A stretch of 32,133 nt of DNA from Blastochloris sp. (lineage in GTDB: Bacteria > Verrucomicrobiota > Verrucomicrobiia > Methylacidiphilales > JAAUTS01). The notes beneath the pieces are model-generated. The model was not told the DNA's origin. It saw nothing but the letters and a program-made list of their open reading frames with translations, and made no database searches. The position numbers were made by a program, and so were the translations under genes. Below, one piece after another: positions 19,318 to 29,220 of this stretch. The stretch lies in NCBI GenBank assembly GCA_012031345.1, contig JAAUTS010000016.1, forward strand, positions 1 through 32,133, read 5' to 3'. Within the stretch, counting starts at the first letter, position 1. Every line of letters begins with the position of its first letter.

Positions 19318-20261
19318 ACGGGCTCCGGACAAGTCGCCGCTGCTGAGTGTGGTCGCAGGGGCCTTCAATGAGGTGGATAACATAGAGTTGTTCATTCAAG
19401 GGTAGAGTCGGTCATGACAGGTCTGCCCGCATACAAGTATGAGATCATCCTGATCGATAATTGCTCAACGGATGGAACAAGAGACTTGTTGCGAAAGTTG
19501 GCTCTGCAAAAAGCCCACTTGAAAGTGATTTTGAATTCAAGAAACTTTGGTCATATCCGCTCACCCTACCATGCTTTGCTGCAAGCTCGTGGGGATGCCG
19601 TCATCGCCATGGCTTCGGATTTGCAGGATCCTCCAGAAATGCTGGTGGATTTCGTAAACAAGTGGGAGGGGGGGTATAAAGCGGTGGTCGGGGTTAAGGA
19701 AAAAAGCGAGGAATCGCGTCTCTTTTTTCTGTTGCGGAGAGAATACTACCGCATGGTGAGGCGTTTGTCAGATGCAGAACTGGTGGAAAACTTCACGGGC
19801 TTTGGGCTTTATGACAAAGTCATCATAGACTACTGCCGTGGGCTCAACGACAACTACCCTTACTTTCGTGGGCTGATTTCAGAAATTGGATTTCCTTTGG
19901 CGCGGATCCCCTATCTTCAACCAGCGCGTAAGAGGGGGATCACCAAAAGTAATTTTTTTATGCTTTATGATCTGGCCATGCTTGGGTTTACCAATCACTC
20001 CAAGGTGCCCCTGAGATTGGCGGCCATGTTGGGATTTGTAATGTCACTCTTCAGCCTGTTGGGAGCCCTGGCTTATCTGATTTATAAAGTGCTTTATTGG
20101 GACAGTTTTTCGGTGGGCATCGCGCCTCTGGTGATCGGCTTGTTCTTTTTTTCTCAGTCCAACTTTTTTTCATCGGGGTTCTTGGAGAATACATCGGAGC
20201 AATACACACCCAGGTGCTGAAGCGTCCCCTGGTAGTGGAGGCAGAACGGATAAATTTTTAA
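19301..20261 (+). CDS. GT2-family membrane glycosyltransferase (DPM1/GtrB/ArnC-like), two frameshifts
   Basis: A family 2 glycosyltransferase that typically moves a sugar from a nucleotide to polyprenyl phosphate on the cytoplasmic face. The GT-A domain shows [53 protein letters not shown] (DxD-like SDLQDPP) and [15 protein letters not shown]. Two hydrophobic helices follow, as in GtrB. One base is missing near 19396-19400 (CAAGGGTAG), which hides the true N-terminus. Another is missing near 20145-20155; restoring it gives [24 protein letters not shown], the usual family end, with a stop at 20259-20261. Total 320 residues. The ATG at 19301 overlaps the NeuB-like gene by 17 bases. It may load the operon's sugar onto a lipid carrier for the GT-C-like proteins downstream. 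Confidence 0.87.
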
Positions 20262-20302
20262 TTTTTTACGTTTTTTAATCACCACAGTTGCAACGTAAAA
20301 AA
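20262..20302. repeat. AT-rich hairpin after the GT2 gene, followed by a G7 run
   Basis: Inverted arms TTTTTTACGTT (20262-20272) and AACGTAAAAAA (20292-20302) enclose a 19-base loop, starting right after the GT2 stop. The sequence then runs into A and G7. It may end the sugar operon or process its RNA, but with no GC core it would be a weak terminator. Confidence 0.4.
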
Positions 20303-20437
20303 AAGGGGGGGCATGTGGTAATAAACTTTAAATTCAAGAATAGGGTTCGACGCGGGCATAAAAAATCAAACGAATGAACAGAGCCTGCTCAGGGGTGACT
20401 TGCCAAGTCAACACGAGGAAGGATTTATTACAGTTTT

Positions 20438-22348
20438 ATGATGCAAAAATTGCCCATGCCATCTGGATTCCACTCCGAAATGAAAACAACACTTTTCACC
20501 GGGGCATGTGCCTGCTTAGTGGTAGGAATATTTTTATGGAGTCTTATGGGAAAGTTTCTCCCGGTTCATGAGGGGTGGTTCAGTTACTACGGATGGTTGA
20601 TGAATCAGGGAGCGGTTCCTTATCGGGACTTTTACTTCTTCACTCAACCGCTTTCACTCTGGATATCTCAGTTCATCACTAGTCAAACGGACCTGGTGAT
20701 TGCGTTTCGTTGGTATGGATTATTGGAGAGGCTGGTAATCACCATTTTATTATTCATTCTTCTACGTCAGTTTTTTTCCAATTCGGCCTCATTTTGGGGG
20801 ACGGTCACGGCGTCGTTTGTGTATGCGTCCTTCTGCGCCGACGCCTACTTCAGCTATCTCAACACCTGCCTGCTTTTTGTGCTCTTGGGCATGATTTTTA
20901 TGGTGGAAGCTCTCAGGGAAAGGCGTGGAACCCTGTTGTTTTGGTTGCTGGCAGGCTGGGCCGTTGGCATGGCCTTTTTGTCCAAGCAGTCGAATGGTCT
21001 GATTGCAATCGGTGCGTTGATTTATGTGGCTTTATTCATCCCCAAATCATGGAACATGCGTGCGGTTGCTGCCGTCTGCCTTGGGATTGGTTTGGCCTTG
21101 TTGCCTTTGCTCGCTTACCTGGGCTTCCACGGGACGATCGGGCTTTACTGGAGTCAGGTTTTTGTAGGTGCCGCTGAAAGTAAGGGGAACGCTATCCCCA
21201 TCATGTTTGGTTTTTTGATACGTCAGGTAAATTTACAATTTTAGCTCTTTTTCTGGTGGCAATCGTCATGATTCTCTACAGCTTGAAAAAAAATTGGGTC
21301 AGGCTGAGTGAGCTTGAGGTTGTGCGTGGGGGGGAAAAGAAAAGTCTTTATCATAAGCTTTGCGCTGCTTCTTTTAACCATTTTCCCCATCATAGGTTTG
21401 CTGGATAAACCGTGGCAGGAGGTGTTTTATAAGCTCACGAACGCCATGCAAATCGAACTGATTCTGGTGTTATCATGTTTGATGTGTTTATTGGCACTTT
21501 TTGGTGGTCTATTTTATATGTTTCAGGGTCGTAACGCGAACTTTGACCGATATCGTGTTGCTTTGGCGGTTCTTATTCTTACTGCCGGATGGATTTACAG
21601 TTGTGGTATGTCCTTTTTGGTCGAGGAACAGGCAGCAATCCCCGGATTTGGCCTAGCCTTTGCCTTCATGTTGGATCGAATCAAAACTGGTGAGGAGCGG
21701 GGTCGGCCTTACTGCCTGCGTAGACTCCTTACGTTGGGGTTATTGGTATTGATTTTCGTAAGTGCATCAGAAAAGCATTTATATCCTTTTCGATGGGTGG
21801 GCTGGGCGGACACAACATTGGGAGCCAGATCCCCGAGCCGTGAACCCCAATTGAAAGGCTATGTGATTAGCAGGGAGAACATCAAAATTTATGAGACGAT
21901 CACTGGAGTGATCCGCAAGGCGACGGTGGAGGGAGACAAGATCTACACTTTTCCGTGTATTCCGCTTTTTAATTATCTGACAAAATGTCCACAACCTACC
22001 TTTGCTCCCGTCCACTATTGGGACGTGTGCCCGGATCCGGTGGTGAGGAAAGATGCCGAAGTTCTTCTTTTGTCCCCACCACGTGTCCTGGTGGAATTCG
22101 AGATCAGCGAAGAGCACTGGAAGGAACATGAAAAAGGATTTCGAGCCGGAAAAAAGAGCGGCCAACGTATTATGGCAGAAGCCATCCAAAAACTCACTTC
22201 TTCCGGAAATTATGAACTCGCCTATGAAGCGCAGACGCCGGGTCTGGATTTCCCCATTCGGGTATGGTCCAAAAAAACAGGGACATTTGAACGTGCCTTT
22301 GATTCCGCGAAGTGTCATTTTCAGATAAATCAATCATGTAGGAGGTGA
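20438..22348 (+). CDS. GT-C-like polytopic membrane protein, paralogue A, two frameshifts
   Basis: A large membrane protein, about 636 residues after repair, resembling GT39/ArnT-type glycosyltransferases that use polyprenyl-linked sugars. A first helix leads to a periplasmic loop, LPVHEGWFSYYGWLMNQGAVPYRDFYFFTQPL, whose acidic EGW and DFY positions suit a GT-C active-site loop. Many helices follow, including FLSKQSNGL. A soluble C-terminal tail contains IYTFPCIPLF, HYWDVCPD, SPPRVLVEFEI and SGQR. One A is missing at about 21226-21229 and one G too many is in the G7 run 21328-21334; together they cut the gene into two open frames. The gene 24427-26292 is a clear paralogue. The start could instead be the ATG at 20480. 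Its sugar and acceptor are unknown. Confidence 0.72.
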
Positions 22349-22381
22349 AGAGCATGAAAATTAATGACTTAAGTGAAAAAC

Positions 22382-22420
22382 CTGACCCGATTTCTGTTAA
22401 CCATTGGGTTAAGGGGTCAG
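22382..22420. repeat. Nested inverted repeat upstream of the YfhO-like gene
   Basis: An outer pair, CTGACCC (22382-22388) and GGGTCAG (22414-22420), encloses an inner pair, TTAACC (22397-22402) and GGTTAA (22407-22412), with a four-base loop. It lies between two membrane-protein genes in the 195-base gap 22349-22543. There is no U-tract, so it is more likely an RNA processing or regulatory hairpin than a terminator. The rest of the gap shows nothing else clear. Confidence 0.5.
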
Positions 22421-22543
22421 TCTGCCCGTAAAATCCAATCTTGCCTGTTTCTTTGCCTGATCTTCCCGCTTTCATGGTCCATTTTTCTTCTCCTAGGTGA
22501 GATCAAAACAAATGAATAAGTAGAGATCTTTACTCCTGCACCC

Positions 22544-24380
22544 ATGAAAAGACTTAATCGTGTATTGGAGACATACCCTGAGTGGGGGGGCGCTGGTGGG
22601 AGCGGTGTTGCTTTTTATGGGTTTGCAACTGTTGCGGCCCTATTATTTTCTGACAGATGACAACATGACGGGCTACATGCCTGTGATGAATCAGGTTTTG
22701 GAAAGAGTGCGGGCAGGAGATGATTTTTTAAGCAATCCTTACCTTTTTGGTGGTTGGAGACTGACCAGCGATGCTGGTTTTGTCGGGATTTTTAATCCCT
22801 GGGTTTGGCTTATGTTATGGGGGTCACCGAGTGGGCGAACCGTGGGACTAGCAGACTGGACTGCTCTGGGAAGTTTGCTTGTCGGAAGCTGGTGTTTTGT
22901 ACAGATGGCCCGAACCATGAGTAGAAATTACGGGCTTCAAGCAGGGCCAATTGCCTGGATTTTTTTGGCCTTAAGCTGGAATTTCAGTGTTTATTCGCTT
23001 GTGGTGGGATCCAGCTGGGTAGGCTTTTTGGGGAGTCAGGCATCCATCCCACTTCTGTTATGGGGATTGGTGGAAAAAGATTTTCGCAAGAGTTTTTTTT
23101 ATCCTGCTGGCTGGTGTGGCCTTTAATTTGTTTTGTGGTCACTTGCATCTTTTTCTTACCACCACGCTTTTTTTGAGCATAGCTGCGTTGGCCTTGGCCA
23201 TCTGGGAGAAACGATGGGGACTTCTGCTTCGTTGGGCTTTGGCATATTTCTGCATCGCCTTGGCTCTTCTTCCATGGTTTTTATCGTCTTTGGATGCGGT
23301 AGCCTCGTCTCCTCGCCAGCAGGAAATAAACACAGATGATCCCCAGGGACTTAGTCTGTCATTTATCCTACAGATTGCTTCCCTGTTCGCAGGTCCCATC
23401 TTTTCCAGATGGGATATGGGTCCGCAGATTTTTGAGCTGAAGAGAGGCTACAGCATAACCCTGGCCTACTCTGCTTCTTCGATATTGTTGATGACTTTGT
23501 TGTTTGTCCAGGCGTGGCGGTTCCGCTGGATTTGGGCAATATTTCCTGCACTTAGTTTATTTTTTGGATGATGGGTTGGTCGATATTGATACCGGTTTTA
23601 GCCATCATCATGTTGGTTCTTTTGATGATTTTAGGCGGTGTTCCCATGATTTTAAATCGGGAGACAACTGTTCTTGAAAAGATCGCCATGGGGATGATTC
23701 CGATTCTTTTAATATGGATAGATCGACCACTCTGGCTGGCGGACATGATAGCTCAGGTGCCGCTTTACAAACTCCTGCGTTGGCCGTTCAGGGAAATCAC
23801 GCTTTTGACTTTCTTTGCTCATCTGATTTTGTTGGGTTCCTGGGCCAGAGTATCGCCTGTCCTGAGAAGGATCTCCATTTTTGTAGGATTCATTCTCATG
23901 GCTTTTCTGCTGGTCAATCAGCGTGCCCCTTCGTTCAACTTGATGGCTACTGACCGGGAATTGGTCCTCAGCGGTGAGTCGCTGAGTTGGTGGAATGAGA
24001 TAAAAAAAGAGTCGAAACAAACCGATTCGTGGATTGTTGTTATGGAAAAGGATGTTTTTGATCGAGTGGGTTATGACTTGCCCTTCAGTTTGATGGGCGC
24101 TTACAACTATCCCTCATATCTGCAAATGCCCAGCTTGACAGGCTACATCGGGAACTGGATTGATTTTTCCGCGATCTGGGGAGAAGAGAAACCTTATCAC
24201 TGGTCGGGGGTTTTCACCCCTGAAGCCGGAAGGCAACTCCATCAACTTTATCCAGACTTGTGTTATGTCGAGGTGCTGATGACGGAATCAGGTGGAGTCA
24301 GGGTCACGGCACATCGTCCTGCAACGCGACAAAGCTGGGTGAAAGAACTGGAGCCACGCACCGTAAAGGGAGACCAATAA
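22544..24380 (+). CDS. YfhO-like polytopic membrane protein, three frameshifts
   Basis: A large hydrophobic protein, about 611 residues, resembling YfhO-type membrane proteins linked to glycan assembly. After the first helix comes the loop YYFLTDDNMTGYMPVMNQ, then DDFLSNPYLFGGWRLTSDAGF, typical of YfhO/GT-C-like first loops. Helices continue through PLYKLLRWPFREITLLTFFAHL. The end is soluble (SFNLMATDRELVLSGESL, ESGGVRVTAHRPATRQS). The ATG at 22544 opens MKRLNRVLETYPEWGALVGA once one G of the G7 run 22584-22590 is removed. An extra T in the T8 run 23093-23100 and a missing T at 23560-23565 split the remainder into three frames. It sits between the two GT-C paralogues. A precise activity cannot be assigned. 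Confidence 0.7.
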
Positions 24381-24414
24381 TGAAGCAGGTTCTCAAGTTC
24401 GCCACGATTTATTC

Positions 24415-24422
24415 AAGGAGGA
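24415..24422 (+). promoter_or_regulatory. Strong ribosome-binding site fixing the start of GT-C paralogue B
   Basis: AAGGAGGA sits five to six bases before the ATG at 24427. It shows that the real start is 24427, although the open frame seems to begin at a GTG at 24462; the A7 run between them has lost one base. Confidence 0.75.
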
Positions 24423-24426
24423 TAGG

Positions 24427-26292
24427 ATGTTAAGTGACGCATCATTTTTAAAAAAACAGCAGTGCAGAACAGCTTATGGTGTCTGGCTTCCGTAAGCGTT
24501 TTGACTCTGTTTCTCATGGTGTGGTGGAATAAAGCATTGGGCGGAAGCACGGAGGGATGGTTTCAACACTATGCCGATCTGGTGTGGCAGGGAAGGGTTC
24601 CCTACCTAGATTTTTATCTTTTCACTCCTCCCGGGCACCTGCTGGAGACGTTGGCCTTGTCCAAGTTCTTTGGACTGGATTATATGGTATTTCGCTGGTT
24701 TGGGTTGATTCAACGTCTGTTGATGTGTGTGATTTTATTTGTCTGGTTGGTCCGCTACTTTCATCCATTTTTTTCTTTTCTTGGTGCCACTCTTTGTATG
24801 TTGGCTTACTCGTGTGATGGGCCTGATGTGCTTTTTTATGTAAATCACAGCACGGCCTTGTGGAGTTTGCTGGCATGCTGGATGGCTTCTCATTTGGACA
24901 CCAGATCCAAAGCTTGGTTTGCCTGGGTCATAGCAGCGGGGTTCTTCGCAGGAATCAATTGTCTGGTCAAACAAACCACAGGGTTGGGGATCAGTATGTT
25001 GATCCCGGTGGCTTGGTTGATCATGGGATGGAGGTCGCCGTGGCAAGCCAGACTTAAATTGGCTCTGCCTTGTTACGGCTTAGCTTGGGGGATTCCCATC
25101 CTGGGGGCTTTGCTTTGGATGAATTCACAGGGAGCCTGGCACGCTTTTATCGAACAGGTTTTTGTTCGTGGAACAAGCAGCAAAGGGCCGTTGGTCGACA
25201 CTCTGTTCAGGCCTTTCTCCCCTTTTCCGACCGCTGTTTTGTATGGCGTTCTCGTCTATTTATTTTGGCGTCTTAGCGGTTTTTATCTCAAGAAATACAA
25301 AAAGTGGGAGGTGACCCCGACTCAAAGTCTGAGCCCTCGTTTTCAGTTGGTGGGGGGCGTTGTTTCTGGTGGCATGTCTTTTGGGGGGGTATTGGTTGGG
25401 TTGGCTTCTCCATGATTCCAACTGGGGAAACATCACGCTTAAAGTGGCCAGAGTTTTATGTTTGCAAGCGGCCTTGCTGGTTTTTCCTTTGTGTCTGGTT
25501 TTGATTTTCAGATTTTGTCCGCTTTGGGCAGGGGAACATTCCCATGGCAATCTATTCTTAATGGCATCTGCGGGTGGAGGGATAGTATATCTGTGTGGGC
25601 TATCCTGGCCACTTTTTGATCCCATGATGCTGCCCGGACTGGGCTTTCTGCTGGCATTTGGTTCCCAACAACTATTTCGAATCAGGCATGAGAGTTTTGT
25701 GCGGAAACTGTGCGGCAGAGTGTTGGTGCCCCTTCTGGGCATTTACCTGGTGTTGCTCTCCTCAAGTAGATTTAATGCACCTTTTGACTGGTCGGGATGG
25801 ATCGAGCCGGCAGTTTACGAGCCTAGGGCGAGATCATCTCTGCCGGGGTTGAGAGGGATGGATTTGTCGGTCAAGACAGTGGAAAGTCTTGAGACTATGG
25901 TTGATCTGATTAAAAAGAATTCATCTCCCAATGACAGTATTTTTGTCTTTCCCCATTTTCCCATGATCTACACGCTTTCGGAACGTTCACCCGCGACGTT
26001 CAGTCAAGTGCAGTGGCCTGATGTGTGTCCGGATTACCTGGCCATTCAAGATGCCAACACCCTGAGACAAAGTCCTCCCAAGATTATCGTGGAAATGGTG
26101 ATTCGGGAGAAAGTGCTGAGGGATCAGGAAATTAGTTTTCGTGGTTCGGCTTTGTCCGGGCAAAGAGATATTATTCAAACAATCTCAAGCTTGACGCAAA
26201 ACTACCAACTACTGGGTGAGTTTAAAAAGGCTCCTTTCTATAGTCCTGTCCGAATTTGGTTGCGCCAGGACAAAAACAACCTGGCTCACTGA
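24427..26292 (+). CDS. GT-C-like polytopic membrane protein, paralogue B, two frameshifts
   Basis: About 621 residues after repair, and a clear paralogue of 20438-22348. Shared features in order are the loop STEGWFQHYADLVWQGRVPYLDFYLFTPPGH, CLVKQTTGL, the IEQVFVRGTSSKGPL segment, and the C-terminal soluble part with IFVFPHFPMIYTLSERSP, QWPDVCPDYLA, SPPKIIVEMVIREK and LSGQRDII. The A7 run at 24450-24456 lacks one A, and the G6 run at 25352-25357 has one G too many; fixing both gives a single frame (PRFQLVGALFLVACLLGGYW). It probably transfers a lipid-linked sugar on the periplasmic side, as GT-C enzymes do, but no activity is proven. Its stop lies 12 bases before the next start, so it is in the same transcript. 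Confidence 0.73.
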
Positions 26293-26304
26293 TTGGATTT
26301 TTTC

Positions 26305-28299
26305 ATGAATAGAGTTGTTTTAAAACCTTCTCAGCATATTTGGATTGCGACGACGATCCTGGCCTTGCTGGGTTATGCCAGTTACCTGTTTCAACCTCTT
26401 CTTTACCCGGATATTTTTTGGCAGTTACGTGAGGGCTTGAGTTTTTTATCTGGTGGTTATGGGGGAATTTCCATGCCTGAGAGCTTCGGGGCTCATGCGG
26501 CAGACTTGATACATGAATATGTAGGGTACGAAGCCCTCTTGGCCTTGGTTTATCAAGGGGCGGGCTGGTGGGGAGTTTGGGCTTTGCAGGTGATGATCCC
26601 GCTGGGGATTCCACTTTTTGTAATCATTTTTTACTTTGTGGAGGGGAAAGGGAAAGAGCCCTACTGGTTGGCTGCTTTCGGATTGATTCTGCTCTGGGCT
26701 GTGTTGCGGGTGAGGTTTCAAAGTCGCCCCGAAGTGTTGGGTTATGTTTGGCAGATGGCTGGCTGTGCTCTGCTGTTATATAGCGGGAGAATGCCTTTGT
26801 TCAGGTTGGGTCTGGGTTTGGGTATTTGCAGCTTTCTTTGGAGTAATACCCACAGCAGTTTTATACTTTTATTCGCAATGTGTGGTTTTTGGTCGTTGGA
26901 AGGAATTTTTCGGAGTGGGGCGGTTTATTCCTTGGATTTCAAAAAGATGTTACCGTTACTTTTGGTTTCACTGGCCGCATTTTTTGGTGCCATGTTCCAC
27001 CCGGCCGGCTGGCAGCGCATAATATTGCCACTGGTTCATCAAGGAAATGAATGGGCCATTGTGATTACCGATGAAATGTGGCGATCCCCATGGATTTTGA
27101 TGGTCAACTTGATTGTTATTCATCTTCTGGTGTTGCTTTTGCTGATGGCAAAACTGCGAGAGAGAACCCCGTTTTGGCTTTTTATTATGGCGAGCCTCGG
27201 ACTTTGGATGACCGCGCAGCACATTCGGTATATCGGGGTATGGATTATCTTCGTCAGCTGTTTGTTGATGATGTTGCTTTGGTCTGCGGAGGAAGAAGAG
27301 AACCAAAGGAGAAATCCAGTCTGGGGACCCTGGTTGGCCTGTCTGGCTTCCATTTTCTGCCTGCTGCTGGGCTTAAAATCTTATTCGAACTACTTCCAGT
27401 GGCCCATACAGGCCAACATGGTGGGTGGGGATGGAATTCAATGGGTGGCGCAGTCCGGCACTCCAAAGTCTGTTCTTTTAACGGATATGTGTGCCGGGTC
27501 TTATGTTGCGGAACTCGGGGATTCAAAAATGAGGGTTCTGTTGGACACGGGGCTGGCACGCTTTGATGAGTCCACCCTGCGGAGCTATTATTATATAAAC
27601 AACCAGCCGGAAGCTTTGGAAATGGCCTTAGAGAAGCTGCATTTGGATTTTGTGTTGATATATGGCCGTAATGCCCGCTGGGCTGCGGTCATTAACAAGC
27701 ATCCAGATTGGCAATTGGTGCAGTATCGCCAAGGTCAGTTTGTTTATGCCCGTCGGTCTGATGATCGTTTCGAGGCCATTCATCCCCCCGAGTTTCAACA
27801 GTCTGCCTGGCCTTTTTTTTACAGGCTTCACCAAGTGCCAGCCTTGAAAAGTCTGGAGATGTGGTGTCGCTACCCGGATACCTTGATGGATGAAACGCAT
27901 TTCCCTTTCTTGTGGGTCTGGCTGGAAGGGTTGCCCGTGGAAACACTGCGTGAATTACGGGCCCAGCTTCCCCAAGATGCACCTCATGATGTAGTGGCCT
28001 TGATCGCTTATGCGGAAGCGGGGGCTCCGCGCGATCCTCAGGCTTGGAGGGAAAAGCCATGGATTGCTTCCTTTCTCGCACTTCAGTCAGAAACTAAAAC
28101 CCAAGCCTGGTCCTTGATCCAAAATTATCAACCTATCGCGCATCATTCGGCACAACAGGAGAAGGTGCGGGCGGCGATGGGGTTGGAGCAGACGGAGTTT
28201 CAGAAGAAGCTGGTTTGGAATGAGGAGAACAAGGCCTGGTTGGCGGAGGAGATTCTGCGGATGAATGAGCGCATTGCTTCTTGGAAGCAGGGGGAATGA
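26305..28299 (+). CDS. Large polytopic membrane protein with a soluble C-terminal domain
   Basis: An intact protein of about 664 residues that I cannot assign to a named enzyme. The first 370 residues hold some ten hydrophobic helices. An early periplasmic loop has LYPDIFWQLREGLSF and GAHAADLIHEYVGYEALL, the DIFWQLREG type seen in GT-C-like transferases. The C-terminal ~290 residues are soluble and include SVLLTDMCAGSYVAEL, VLLDTGLARFDESTLRSYYYIN and LDFVLIYGRNARWAAVI. The last part is helical and rich in Glu, Gln and Trp. The general plan matches the neighbouring GT-C paralogues, but close sequence likeness is not seen. ATG at 26305 is preferred to the TTG at 26293. It probably works with them in glycan assembly. 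Confidence 0.75.
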   Translation: MNRVVLKPSQHIWIATTILALLGYASYLFQPLLYPDIFWQLREGLSFLSGGYGGISMPESFGAHAADLIHEYVGYEALLALVYQGAGWWGVWALQVMIPLGIPLFVIIFYFVEGKGKEPYWLAAFGLILLWAVLRVRFQSRPEVLGYVWQMAGCALLLYSGRMPLFRLGLGLGICSFLWSNTHSSFILLFAMCGFWSLEGIFRSGAVYSLDFKKMLPLLLVSLAAFFGAMFHPAGWQRIILPLVHQGNEWAIVITDEMWRSPWILMVNLIVIHLLVLLLLMAKLRERTPFWLFIMASLGLWMTAQHIRYIGVWIIFVSCLLMMLLWSAEEEENQRRNPVWGPWLACLASIFCLLLGLKSYSNYFQWPIQANMVGGDGIQWVAQSGTPKSVLLTDMCAGSYVAELGDSKMRVLLDTGLARFDESTLRSYYYINNQPEALEMALEKLHLDFVLIYGRNARWAAVINKHPDWQLVQYRQGQFVYARRSDDRFEAIHPPEFQQSAWPFFYRLHQVPALKSLEMWCRYPDTLMDETHFPFLWVWLEGLPVETLRELRAQLPQDAPHDVVALIAYAEAGAPRDPQAWREKPWIASFLALQSETKTQAWSLIQNYQPIAHHSAQQEKVRAAMGLEQTEFQKKLVWNEENKAWLAEEILRMNERIASWKQGE

Positions 28300-28344
28300 G
28301 TTGTCGTCTTGCCCGGGTTCTGATGGTGGGTTAGCGTTGCGGTC

Positions 28345-29169
28345 ATGAATGGCAGAATTTCCGAGGCACTGGTTCTGGCGGGGCATGGTTCGACCCAGAA
28401 CCAGGAGTCCAGCCTGCCTACCCGATGCCATGCGCAGGAGATTCTGCGTCGCGGCTTGTTTGCCGAGGTGCAGACGGCATTCTGGCTGGAGGAACCACGC
28501 TTTAAGGATGTTCTGGCAGGCATTCATTCGCCACTCATTTATCTGGTGCCGAACTTTATTTGTGAGGGATTTTATACGCGGGAAATTTTACCGCGGGAAT
28601 TTCAACTGGAAGGTGCGATCACGGAAAGGGACGGGAAAAGGATTTGTTATTGTGACCCGGTGGGACTCCATCCCAGCATGACGGATTTGTTGATGGAGAG
28701 GGCGGCGGAGGTGTTGTTGCGGGAACAGGTGGAGCTGCGGGCCACGTGTCTTTTTATCGCCGGGCACGGAACACCCCGGAATCCGAATTCCACACGTGAG
28801 GTGTATCGTCAGGTGGAGACTCTCCGGGCCATGAAAATCTTCGGTCAGGTCGAGGCAGCCTTCATGGAAGAGCCTCCTTTGATCAAGGACTGGCCCAATT
28901 TTACCGCGCTTCCGAACGTCATCATGGTGCCGTTTTTTATTGCCGACGGTTTGCACCCGGCGGAGGACATTCCTGTCATGTTAGGAATCACGGATGATGC
29001 CAAACGGAGGCCCTATCAAAATCCTACTGAAATTCACGGTCGCAGACTTTGGTATACCCGCTCCATCGGCACGGAGCCCGGCATGGTGGAGGTGATTCTG
29101 GCCCAAGTCGAAAAATTCCGAAAAGATCATGGTCTTTCCCTGCAATCCTCAGAAGCTGGGTGCGGTTGA
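28345..29169 (+). CDS. Two-domain CbiX/SirB-family chelatase
   Basis: A 274-residue protein built from two CbiX-like halves. CbiX/SirB proteins insert Co or Fe into tetrapyrroles for cobalamin or sirohaem. The first half starts ALVLAGHGSTQNQESSLP and the second FIAGHGTPRNPNSTREVY; the AGHG histidine in each is the family's metal/proton-handling residue. LIYLVPNFICEGFYTREILP and VIMVPFFIADGLHPAEDIP are matching later segments of the two halves, which confirms an internal duplication. It is intact. No other cobalamin or sirohaem gene is present and no B12 riboswitch was seen upstream. It follows a membrane glycan gene by 45 bases, so the link to its neighbours is unclear. Confidence 0.88.
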   Translation: MNGRISEALVLAGHGSTQNQESSLPTRCHAQEILRRGLFAEVQTAFWLEEPRFKDVLAGIHSPLIYLVPNFICEGFYTREILPREFQLEGAITERDGKRICYCDPVGLHPSMTDLLMERAAEVLLREQVELRATCLFIAGHGTPRNPNSTREVYRQVETLRAMKIFGQVEAAFMEEPPLIKDWPNFTALPNVIMVPFFIADGLHPAEDIPVMLGITDDAKRRPYQNPTEIHGRRLWYTRSIGTEPGMVEVILAQVEKFRKDHGLSLQSSEAGCG

Positions 29170-29220
29170 TCGCAGGGTCTCCTTAGCCGTTGAATTTATT
29201 TGGTCCGAATCAAACCGCCC

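Noticed and set aside
12403-26292. Reading the broken glycan genes as decaying pseudogenes
   Set aside because: Every break is one base, mostly in a homopolymer, with full conservation on both sides, and housekeeping genes in the same window have the same fault.
28300-28344. B12 riboswitch upstream of the CbiX-type gene
   Set aside because: The gap is only 45 bases, too short, and no conserved riboswitch box was seen.
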